Shown here: positions 1 through 10,600 of the stretch, in pieces | Layout of the letters: each line of letters starts with the position of its first letter | How positions within the stretch are numbered: the first letter of the stretch is position 1 | Assembly: GCA_030248215.1 (NCBI GenBank) | Contig: JASANG010000968.1 | Coordinates: 1-64,000 of the forward strand | Source of the DNA: Enoplolaimus lenunculus | Taxonomy: Eukaryota > Nematoda > Enoplea > Enoplida > Thoracostomopsidae | Length of the DNA stretch: 64,000 bases | Direction of reading: 5' to 3' | Made by a program: the position numbers and the translations under genes | The notes under the pieces: generated by a model | What the model was told of the DNA's origin: nothing | Seen by the model: the letters and a program-made list of their open reading frames with translations, nothing else | Database searches by the model: none

Positions 1-7
1 AATGTGT

Positions 8-95
8 CCAGTTGCACACTCTTGTAAACAGTCATTATCATACTCTTGGTGAAATCAAGAGTGGATGATCACTTTTAAGAGTACGCAACTGCTGG
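8..95. repeat. Short inverted-repeat element (CAGTTGCATACTCTTG type)
   Basis: The left end CCAGTTGCACACTCTTGT is mirrored by AAGAGTACGCAACTGCTGG at the right. Related ends occur at 331-420, about 26650-26680 and about 32300-32325, so it is a dispersed short family. Family unknown; no target-site duplication recognised. Confidence 0.45.
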
Positions 96-1089
96 AATTC
101 TGCACGGTACCAAATATACCGGCGCGCGTTGCTATTTTGGCCGAATCCCTCCATTTACAAAGGCGCGGTTGATGCCATTTGAACCACAATCATAGAAATT
201 AAGAATATTATCTGAGCGACTTTAGCTAAGTAATATTAAAAATACTACTACCACGTACTCTTATAAAAGAGAGCGAGTTGTGATGAAATGCAACGCTCGC
301 TTGGTATATTAATTTAATACATAACTCACCCAGTTGCATACTCTTGTCATTAATCAACCACTCTAGGTGAGACTAATTATTTTGGTTAAATAAAATGTTT
401 TGCTTTGAGAGTTGACTAAACGATTTTTTTCAGTTCACATGGGTCGTAGAAGTTTTCAGCCCCCCCTCATAAGGTATATGACAACTGACAACAAGGATGA
501 CTAGTGCCGGTTGCATCGAAACAGGCGGCTTTCGTTGACACATTTTCACGAATGCGACCACTAGTGAAACATTTTTGTGTTCACCGCTAGTGAACACAGG
601 ATATATTTTGTTTCAAACCGTTGAAACAGGATGTTCGGTCCCATCTTCGCTTCCTGTTCGCTTAGAAAATCTCGGCACAACTTCTAAAAATTGTTCGAAA
701 CCTACAAACGAATTAAATGATGACACAACTTGTGTAAAAATATGACAAATGTTACAGCCCGAATTGGCTGACCATCTGGCAAAAATTTTTATCGGACCGG
801 GTACTAGGAGATCAATTTATCGCTGGAAATCCGGAAAGCAAAAATCCGTTTAGATTCAGACTGATGCGTTTTAAACGATTTTGTGAAAGTCAGTTTGGAA
901 ATAGTCGATACTGGGGCATAGTGCCACACCTGCAACAATTACTGGTTTGTTTGAGTTCATTTTGGAAAAAGATTATTGGAATATTAACGTTTTCAATAAC
1001 AATTTGCTCTTAAATTGTATTAATTGGTATAGGCCATGTCAAAATTTTTTGAAATGAAATGGACTAATCGTAAAAAGCACTCTAGAAAT

Positions 1090-1128
1090 TATATATATCT
1101 ATTTGTCTATCTATCTATATATAGACGA

Positions 1129-1160
<32 letters not shown>

Positions 1161-1475
1161 ACATATTTATATATATTTTATATTTATATATATAATATTT
1201 ACATATATATTTATATTTATATATATATATTTATATATATTTATATATATTTTATATTTATATATATTTATATTTATATATATATTTATATTTATATATA
1301 TATTTATATTTATATATATTTATATATATTTATACATATAAATTTATATACAAATATATATATAAATATATATTTATATATATATTTAAATATATCTATA
1401 TATATAAATAAATATATTTAAATATATCTTTATATATATAAATAAATATAAATATATATTTATTTATATATATAT
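1090..1475. repeat. TA-rich microsatellite
   Basis: Nearly 390 bases of alternating TA with interspersed TTTATA and AAATA variants. The tyrosine/isoleucine-rich reading frame across it is a product of the repeat, not a gene. Confidence 0.9.
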
Positions 1476-2044
1476 AAAGAAAATTTTACATTAAAGCAAC
1501 AAAACAATACCATTCTAAAATACAAAGAAAACTAGAAAATGATTTTGTTGTTCATAAGTGCTATTAAAGATGTTACTCTAAATGGGCGTGTTTTTTTAGT
1601 TAGAGACGTGTGAATGTTGATTTTTAGAAACAAACTTAAACTTTAAACATCAGGGGCGTACTGACAATTTTAATTTGGCATGATATTTCTTGAAACCACC
1701 CATATGTGGAAGCGTAACTCATGCAAATATATTTACCGTTTTTGTCAGCTCTGGTACACTTTCCATTGTTTTCCAAATTTGCAAATTTTTTCATAACCTT
1801 TCAGATTAAAGCTAAAGCTTCGGCATATAGGCTAATGTATTCGACAGTGCCTTAACAGTGGCATGAGTATGTTACTATTAAGCCTAAGCAAAAATAGTCT
1901 AAAGCTAGAGCTTACTGTATAGCAGTCCCGCGGAAAAACGAACCGTCCCTGATCTATACATGAGTTGCCATTGTGGAAGGATTATACTAGAACCGTGTTC
2001 CTTAATTTTCAAGGTATCTAGCAGTTATATATTCAATGCTTATG

Positions 2045-2321
2045 GGCCCATGTAGAAACAGGGTCGGAACAGCAGTATAAGCATATTCCTAAGCCTAAGC
2101 CTAAGCCTAAACTTAAACCTAATCCTAGGCCTAAGCGTAAGCCTAAACCTAAGCCTAAGCCTAAATTTAAGCCTAATCCTAAGCCTAAGCGTAAGGATGA
2201 GCTTATTCCTAAGCCTATTAAGCCTAAACCTAAACAAAAAATTTAGTTTAACGTTTAAACTGACTCTATTACATCCACCCCCTCCCGGAAAACCATCTAG
2301 GCCGTGTTCTATACATGGGCC
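2045..2321. mobile_element. Telomere-like MITE (TTAGGC core), copy 1
   Basis: Ends GGCCCATGTAGAAACAGGG and ...TTCTATACATGGGCC form an inverted terminal repeat. The core is a run of CCTAAG hexamers with CCTAAA, CGTAAG and CCTAAT variants, i.e. degenerate TTAGGC on the other strand. Flanks TGCTTATG and TGTTTATG match at 7 of 8 bases, an 8-bp target-site duplication. An end fragment of the same family lies just upstream at about 1900-1965. Confidence 0.75.
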
Positions 2322-2572
2322 TGTTTATGGTAAAAGTAAACAATTGTTAAACTGTGTGACGAAAACTCCATATGAATTCAATGTAACATGGGCCACATTT
2401 TTTCAAAGTTGTACAATCATTCAATTGCTAAATCTTGCCACAAAGTTACAGGTGGGATTTTAGTGAAGTGTTGGTGGTTTACTGTGGATAATTAAAGACC
2501 ATTTCCAAGCGTCAGCTGGCAGAGTTAGCTCCCACAGCCAAACGTAACAGTACATATTTCTTGAAAAATTCT

Positions 2573-2723
2573 AGCCCCAAAGATCAGGGGCGGAACGTTA
2601 TTCCGTGCAACTGAAATAGATTAAGTTTAAGCTTTAGACTGTTTTTTGCTTAGGCTTAGGCTTAGGCTTAGGAATATGCTTGTACTACTGTTCCACTTCC
2701 ACCGCCTGTTCTTTACATTGGCC
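2573..2723. mobile_element. Telomere-like MITE, copy 2 (short)
   Basis: Left AAAGATCAGGGGCGGAACG, core of four TTAGGC-type hexamers, right TTCTTTACATTGGCC. Flanks AAAATTCT and AAAATTTT agree at 7 of 8 positions, as expected for an 8-bp duplication. Confidence 0.7.
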
Positions 2724-2914
2724 AAAATTTTATACGACGACTTTTTCACAAAATACGATGGCAACGTTTTAATAGTTTTTTTAGGATAAAACTAAAGTTA
2801 ATGTTCAAAAAATTTTCTAAAAGTTTCAATCAAGATTTCTTAGTTCTTCTTTCTAAAGGAATTACTACTTTAAAGTAATAGTTATTCTAGTTGTAATTTC
2901 CTAGAATAGTTCTA

Positions 2915-3083
2915 CACCGCAAAAAATGGTGAGTCAAATTGACTCTCTCCGAAATAGGCTTTTGCGGACTACACAAACTGAGTCAAAATTCAACTCCGCC
3001 AGAGTCATATCATGACTCAGTTTTTGTTGTCCGGAAAAGCCTATTTCGGAAAGAGTCAATTTAACTCACCATTTTTTGCAGTG
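2915..3083. mobile_element. Hairpin MITE with TA target site (Tc1/mariner-like)
   Basis: Near-perfect inverted repeats of about 55 bp: left CACCGCAAAAAATGGTGAGT, right the mirror image ending CCATTTTTTGCAGTG, flanked on both sides by TA. The two arms share an internal block around CCGAAATAGGCTTTT. TA target sites and CACTG-like ends fit non-autonomous Tc1/mariner elements; the family assignment is inference. Confidence 0.75.
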
Positions 3084-3132
3084 TAGAAAAATAACAAGCC
3101 ATGAAAGCCTTATTTCCAAATATACCGGATTC

Positions 3133-3312
3133 ATGTAAAGATCAGGGGTGGAACGTGTTCCTGCATGACTGCATTTGTGCTAAACTTTAGACTAATATTT
3201 TTTGCTTAGGCTTACGATTAGGTGTTAGTTCATTCTTGCGCTTAGGCTTTGGCTTAGGTTTAGGTTAAAAACATGCTTATACTACTGCTGCGGCCTTGTA
3301 TTATGGATTGAC
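3133..3312. mobile_element. Telomere-like MITE, copy 3 (degenerate)
   Basis: Left end TGTAAAGATCAGGGGTGG, then the shared block TTTAGACTAAT..TTTTTTGC, several TTAGG-type hexamers, and the right marker ATGCTTATACTACTGCTG. The terminal GGCC at the right is lost. Confidence 0.55.
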
Positions 3313-3463
3313 AAATTTCGCATTAAACAATTTTGGTTCTTGTACACATTGCGCACGCATTAACGCTCATACTTAAGAAAGCGTTTACCTATATTTTCAA
3401 ATAATGAGAAAAACATAAAGAATTAAAAGATTATTTTAAAATGACGAAAAACAAAAATGTATA

Positions 3464-3969
3464 CTGTAGTGACCCGAACAAGAGATGGGACCGGTATATA
3501 TTTTGTGTCTCCAGCCGGTATATCCCTTTTACTGTAGCGACCCGAATAAGGGGGGGAATAAAAGGGGTTAACCATTTTTTCAATCAATAGAAGTCTGTAT
3601 ACCTAATAAGTGTCCGTAAAAGCGGATATTGTCTGTAAACCCTAATTAGGGTCCATAAATGTCAATTATCCCCAATTATAGTGCATAAATTACACCAGGA
3701 CTAAAGAAAGTTGAGTTCAAATCTTTAAAACAAACTTAAGTTTTCAAAGTACATTCTTAAGTATAACCTTGCTTTATCGCTCAAGGTTTTGATACAAGAC
3801 AAATAAACGCTTAATTCAACGGACAGCTGCAATATCGGATATATATCAGGAACGAAGAGTTCAGAGGGCGGGTTAAAAATAAATATCAGTCCGTAACCCA
3901 ATAAACAGGTACTGCCCTCTGGAGACGTAAAATAAATATCAGTCCGCCCTCTTATTCGGGCCACTACAG
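3464..3969. mobile_element. MITE of the CTGTAGTGACCCGAATAAG family, with a partial copy at its left end
   Basis: The terminus CTGTAGTGACCCGAA is mirrored at 3950-3969 (TTCGGGCCACTACAG), with TA on both sides. A second left terminus at 3532 (CTGTAGCGACCCGAATAAGG) shows that a full 438-bp copy (3532-3969) follows a truncated one. Relatives: 11938-12048, 19470-19910, 25254-25706, and parts near 4200-4311, 47040-47228 and 62590-62640. Confidence 0.7.
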
Positions 3970-4327
3970 TATATTCAATTACGAACTATTATTTATTTTA
4001 GTTCAACCAATGGTACTGAAAGGCAACACGGTTCTTATAAATATACTTTCTTTTGGGCAAAACTGGTTTGTTTCGAACCATTTTTGTTCATTGGCACGTC
4101 CGTTAATGTTTGTTACGGATTAAGCAAAGTATACATGGGTCTCTATTGTGTAGCCTATGCCAATCTTCTGCCTTGGTTATGGACTTTAATTAGAACTTTA
4201 CGGACTGCTATCCACTAAATGAACTCTAATAAGAAACGTAGACTCCTATTGATTGGGACTTAAAACGATGACCTCACTCTTATCTGTCTTTTATTCGGAT
4301 CATCACAGTAATATTTTTGATTTTCAG

Positions 4328-4669
4328 TTCCGCCAACAGTAAAACTCAATCAACCGCCAGAGGTCATAGCAAAATCGGGCGATGCCCTACGTCTCGACGC
4401 AACAATTACTGGCACCCCTGCGCCAATCGCAGCCTGGTCCCTTGCGGATGGTACATCCCTGACCCCTGGACAAAATCATACTGAGGGGTCAAGCAAAATT
4501 CGGGTAGAAGTTAATGAAATATTTGACAAAAATCAACCGTCACCCGAAAATCGAGCAATATCAACCTTGACATTTGACGAAATTGCTAAATGCAACGCAG
4601 GTGTATGCAAAATTGCAGTACAAAATGCAGTTGGGCAGTGTTATGCTGAATATACCATCGCTGTCATAG
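4328..4669 (+). CDS. Exon 1 in window: Ig (I-set) domain
   Basis: One exon (phase 1 to phase 1) encodes a whole Ig domain, codons 1-114 of the visible protein. It reads [17 protein letters not shown], the B-C strands with the core Trp (IAAWSLADG), and the F-G strands [14 protein letters not shown] longer than usual insertion lies between strands C and E ([10 protein letters not shown]). Upstream sequence is not available, so this is the first exon that can be placed. Confidence 0.88.
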
Positions 4670-7600
4670 GTTAGTGTGGTTTAGGAAATTTTTAAATTCC
4701 GACCATTTTTGAGCAAACGCGGGCTGGCTGGCACTAAGCACAAAAGAACCGATGATTCTTTAGACAAGAAGGCTATTGTACACTCGGGTCCGTAGTCAAG
4801 GGGGACCAGGAGGGTTCAGCTACCCCTGGAATAATTTTGCCCCCACCCCTAGAAGATTTTCAAGCATGCCTGTAAGTCATTGAAAACCGTTAAATGCCCC
4901 TCCTAAAAAATTTTTAGCCCCCCCAGCAAGGTGGGTCGCCTACAGGCCTGTGTACACTTCAGTAACATTTGCGCTTTGGACGATGTTAGGTTTAGGTTTA
5001 CGATAAGGGTTACTTATTCTCAGTGGTCCCTGAACGGGGAAGTCAGCGTAGACTGGCCCCAACCACTAGATAAATGGCCGACCTGATATAACCCCCCAAC
5101 CACCAACTAGTTCACTGAAAACAAACCGTAGTTTTGCAACTTATTTGGCTTCTTCTATCTCGCATCACCCGCAAGTTTTCCTCACCGTTCCATCTTCGAG
5201 GTTCTATACAGGTTTGAGAATATGGAATAGACGCTGGAACAAATACGTTTTCAGAGCCCATCTTACATACGAACCCATACAATTTTTAAGACGTACCATC
5301 GCAACCGGTGGGTCCGCTACGAGTCACAGACATCACTCGCGACTCGATGACCGTTCAATGGAACCCACCAATCGAAGATGGCGGTAGTCCATTGACGAGA
5401 TATTCAATTTCAAAGCGGATTGAAGCATCGCAAACGGACTGGGACCATGTTGCATTCGCAAGCGTTTCCAATACCAGCTATGTAGTTGCTCAGTTAACTG
5501 AAAGACAGCAATATCGTTTTCGAGTACACGCTGAAAATGTAGTAGGTCATAGTGAGCCCCTTCAGAGTGACGAAGCGTATACGGCAAAAAGCCAGTACGG
5601 TAAGAAATGGTCTATATTTGGGAGCATACAGAAAAGGGGCCAAAGTATAGAACAGGGCCGGAACAGTAGTATAAGCTTATTTCTAAGCGTAAGCCTAAGC
5701 CTAAGCCTTAGCGTAAGAATGAGCCTATATCTAAGCCTAAGCCTAAGCCTAAGCCTAAGCGTAAGAATGAGCCTATATCTAAGCCTAAGCCTATAAGCCT
5801 AAGCCTAAGCAAAAAAATAGTCTAAAGCTTAAGCTTATTCTGGTTACAGTCACGCCGGAAAACGTTCCGGCCCTGTTCGATACATGGGTCGAAAAGGGTA
5901 TACTCAGGCGACAAACCAGCGGCGCATCTTGCAAGTAGGGGGTGGTATAGTTTTAAGAGAGAAAATTGAATACTGGAAATGCGCTTAGTTTCTGACGCGC
6001 TTCGCTTGCAAATTTTTTTGACTAAATATGGTGCTCGTACTGAAGGTCTTAGCGAAATGAACCATGCCGTTTTTGGTCTCAAAGGCATTTGTGGGACCCA
6101 GGGCATTTTTTCCTATCGAATACCGCACAGAATCCAAGCAAACTACTTAAGCGTTTTTAGATTTAATACTAAAATTGCGTGTGGTTTCTTGCTCACTTCG
6201 CTTGCGAGACCGTATAGTTTACCCTCTGTGCGGAAAATAATTAAATCTGAGGGTTGCGCTATGCTTGACGTACGGCGACGTCCGTCACCATGCGTCACCG
6301 CCGTTCGTCACCGTGCGTCAACGCCGTTCGTCACCGTGCGTCACCGCCGTTCGTCACCGTGCGTCACCGCCGTTCGTCACCGTGCGTCACCGCCGTACGT
6401 CACCGTGCGTCACCGCCGTTCGTCACCGTGCGTCACCCGTACGGCGCCGTGCGTAACCGTCCGTCACTATACGGTATACGTGCGTACGTTGCGTACAATA
6501 ACGCACGGTGACGGAGGGCGCCGGACGGTGCCGTGTGGATGACGGACGGCACCGGATCGCGCCGCACGTTTAAAAAGAATAGCGCAACCCTAATTCTTAA
6601 AAATTTGAGAACAAATACTTCAAATTGAAAAAAAATTAACAATCAATTGTTTGTAATTTTTAGATCCTCCCACAGCGCCGTTGGGTCCGCTCAAAATTCT
6701 TGACGTTTCTGAAGCCGGAGTCACGCTTTCGTGGTACCCTCCCGCATCCGATGGGGGTCTTCCTATATCGAGCTATCAAATTGAGCGACAAGACGTCCGC
6801 AAAGCAGCGCTCTGGGTTCAAGCTGGTTCGTTGGTAGCCCCGATTGAACCGGAAACAGTTCAAATTCAACGAGAACAGGGTGTAACATTTGCGGTATCGA
6901 AACTACGAACTGGTAGAACGTATCGGTTTCGTGTTGCTGCTATCAATGATGAAGGTGTCGGCGAGTATTTGGAAAGCACAGACGATGTGACGGCTGAAAA
7001 ACAAATTGGTAATCTTTTTGAGGAACATTTTAACAATTTAATAAAAAAATTTTCACCTAAAAAGGATGTCGAATTTAAGAATTATTTGTTAAATTTTTAA
7101 ACTTTTCTGGTCAGTTTTATGCGATCTTTCAGGAGAGGCATACATGGCTTTAGTTGACTTGCAAGCAAGATTGAAAATTTCCCATGTGGGGGGCAAAAGT
7201 TTTCCAGAGGAGGCTGAGCCCCATCTCCCACCATCCACCCACCGTTGGCTACGGGCCCGATTATTCAGGATCGGTGCTGAAAAATCACTAAAATTTTAGT
7301 TCTTTAATGTTTGGCGATTCTTGACCAGAACACTTCAGAAATCCTAAGGTCAACCACTCAAAAAAACTACAATTTCAACGGCGTGCTAGGAGGCTGAGCC
7401 CCATCTACCCCCATCCACCCACCGTTGGCTACGGGCCCGAGTATTCAGGATCGGTGCTGAAAAATCACTAAAATTTTAGTTGTTTAATGTTTGGCGATTC
7501 TTGACCACAGCACTTCAGAAATCCTAAGGTCAACCACTCAAAAAACTACAATTTCAACGGCGTGCTAGGAGGCTGAGCCCCATCTACCCCCATCCACCCA

Positions 7601-10600
7601 CCGTTGGCTACGGGCCCGAGTATTCAGGATCGGTGCTGAAAAATCACTAAAATTTTAGTTGTTTAATGTTTGGCGATTCTTGACCACAGCACTTCAGAAA
7701 TCCTAAGGTCAACCACTCAAAAAACTACAATTTCAACGGCGTGCTAGGAGGCTGAGCCCATTACCCCCATCCACCCACCGTTGGCTACGGGCCCGAGTAT
7801 TCAGGATCGGTGCTGAAAGATCACTAAAATTTTAGTTGTTTAATGTTTGGCGATTCTTGACCACAACACTTCAGAAATCCTAAGGTCAACCACTCAAAAA
7901 CTACGATTTCAACGGCGTGCTAAAGAACTTTTAAAATACACACTGTAAAGACTACATTGTAAATTTCGATTAGTTGATTAATCACAACTCAGAGAGTATT
8001 AATTATTTCTGGTTTTTTTCTGAGTTAATAACGGTAAACATTAACTCGGTGTGAGCTAATTTAATTCAGGTTTTGTCGATTCATCAAAATCAGAATGAGT
8101 TCAATCAATTCAGAATTTTAAGATCACAAAGACCTAATTCAGAGCTCAGACCTCTGTAGTAGGTCTCACAACTCTACACTGTGTAGCAACACTGTAACTT
8201 TTAATGAGTAGATTCAACCGATGTTAAAATCAACTCACTGAAATTTACAGCGTTGCTACATAGCGTAAACCTGTAAGCATGTCATAAGAGCAAACAAAAA
8301 TTTAAATTAAGATTCATTCAAATTTAAATTTTAGAACTGCCTTCGTCACCCAAAGGTCCTTTATCAGTATCGAACATTCAAACAACTCACGTCACGCTGT
8401 CGTGGGCTGAGTCCGAGTCCAACGGAGGGGATGAAACGCCAGCGACTTATAGCGTTCTATTCAAAGAACTTTCCGACGAAACAGAAGATATTGCTCAAAT
8501 TGCAAATTACAATGAATGGATGCAATACGCAAACGAACTTAGTGAAACTTGCACTACAGTATCTGATTTGGTCGAGGGGAAATCATATATGTTTGCAGTG
8601 TTTGCTCATAATAAGAAAGGCCGGTGCGCGCAACCATTACGAACTGAACACGCAGTGGTGCCATGCGCGCCGAAAAGTAAGTTTCTATAATTGGTTGGTT
8701 CCACCCAAGTAAACTTTTCTCTCCCCACACAAAAATAAAATAAGCCTAAGCCTAAATCTGAGAATAGCTTCTATAATTGGTTGGTTCCACCCAAGTAAAC
8801 TTTTGTCTCCTCACACAAAAATAAACTAAGCCTAAGCCTAAATCTGAGAATAGCTTCTATAATTGGTTGGTTCCACCCAAGTAAACTTTTCTCTCCCCAC
8901 ACAAAAATAGCCTAAACCTAAGCCTAAATCTGACAATATACATAAATCTATAAGCCTAAGCCTAAGCCTGCGAATAAGACTTTGTTTAAGCCTAAACCTA
9001 AGCTTAAAGCGTAATCCTATGCATGTGGCTAAGTCTAATCATGCGATATTAATAATGTAATAAAGTAGATAAACCTAAGCCTAAGCCTGTGAAAAAGACT
9101 TTGTTTAAGCCTAAACCTAAGCTTAAGTGTAATCGTATGCCTATGCCTAAGTCTAATCATGCGATATTATTAGTATAATAAAGTAGACACTATGGGGGGG
9201 TTTTGTGCCTTGTATTAGGTTAACACCAGTTTGGTGGGAAACTAAATACATATTTGTATTTAGTGCTTAATGCTCCGACTTCTAGGTTTTGATTTTTGGG
9301 TCTGTATTCTCAACTTTGTGTAGCATCCGGCGGTGGATACAAAAATTACTGAACTGCGAGGCGGGCTGGCAAATGTTATGAAACACAATTTTTACTGTAT
9401 GCAATATATGTGCCAATTTTCTGAGGACAAATTGTGCCGTAAAAACCTTGGCATTTTATCACAAAAACATTTTTGACGGGGGACGTACACCCTCCCCTTG
9501 CGGTACTCTGGATCCGCTAGCGGTTGCACCTGTTTGCTTTGTTTGTGCTAGGGTCCGCATAAGGTGGGAGGGGGCTACTTTCTAAATACGGTTAGCGACC
9601 TTTTTGCAAATGCCAACTGAAGATGTATACGTGTTATTGAGTTTTATGGTTGTGTGACAGTTTAAATTTTCTTAGTACCCGTCTAGTTTAAAATTTTCAC
9701 TCAAGTGTCGTTTACAATTACGGGTTTCACCGCATTAAAATTTGAAAAATATTCTTAAATTAATTTCTTTCTAAAAACTGAACCGTAGCTGCATATTTTT
9801 GCTAACAAATAAATGCAACATATTTGATTTCGTTTTACTGCAAGAACTAAAATCGTAAGATGCTATACTATATTCAGCTCCACCGGAACCACCCAAAGGT
9901 CCGCTTGAAATAACAACAAAAACAAACACATCAATCACTCTCGCGTGGGGTGAACCAAATTTCGACGGTGGTAGTCCGCTCACTGGATACGTTGTTGCTA
10001 TTAAACCAGTAGCAAAGACTATGTGGTTAGGTAAGTTACGAGTGGGCCCGTAGCCTAAAGGAGGCGCCAGGGGGGTAAGTCCTACCTGGAAAAATTTTGC
10101 ACCGCTAGAAAATTTTCAACCTTGCTTGTATTAACTCATTGAAAACCTTTAAATGCCCCTCTTGAAAAGTTTACCCCCTAGTAAGGTGAGCTGGCTACGG
10201 GCCTAATTGTGAGTAGTTAAATGCATCAGAATGGTTGGTTATGTAGCTGAGTGGTTCAATACAACGGAATAGTAATCAGTACAGTCGTGGGTACGAACCG
10301 CAATAGGGTCTTAGAGGAGAGAAAATATACTGCAGCCCCGCAAACACTTGTAATAAAACTGAATATAAATCACTTTTACATATTTGCAATTGTTTTTATA
10401 CTTAGAAACGTTTTTTACAAAAAATCATAATCAATAGGAGATTGAGAAATTTTAGAAATTTTGGTCCGAGAAAAAGAAATAATAGTGAAAAAACTCGCGA
10501 ACGAAGCGAACAAGAAATTAATCGCTACTTTAATGTTAAACCTTAATACAAAATGTTAGTGTTTGATCCCTGTTGGAGAGACGGCTTTAAGCCCGGAGTT

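Larger units (their letters stand above)
1..4327. other. Non-coding, repeat-rich DNA, probably an upstream intron of the titin-like gene
   Basis: No Ig, Fn3 or other recognisable coding exon is seen on either strand. The stretch holds small inverted-repeat elements, an AT microsatellite and three telomere-like MITEs, listed separately. Since the exon at 4328 starts in phase 1, the donor exon must lie further left. Bases 420-1030 and 1480-1850 show nothing I can name. Confidence 0.6.

Noticed and set aside
1036-1341. 101-codon Tyr/Ile-rich frame
   Set aside because: It is a translation of the TA microsatellite.
3725-3964. 79-codon minus-strand frame
   Set aside because: It lies wholly inside the CTGTAGTGACCCG-family MITE and related frames in other copies are interrupted; no protein similarity recognised.
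5639-5890. TTAGGC runs as a chromosome end or true telomere
   Set aside because: The arrays are short, degenerate, in both orientations and bounded by inverted ends with target duplications, so they are interstitial parts of MITEs.
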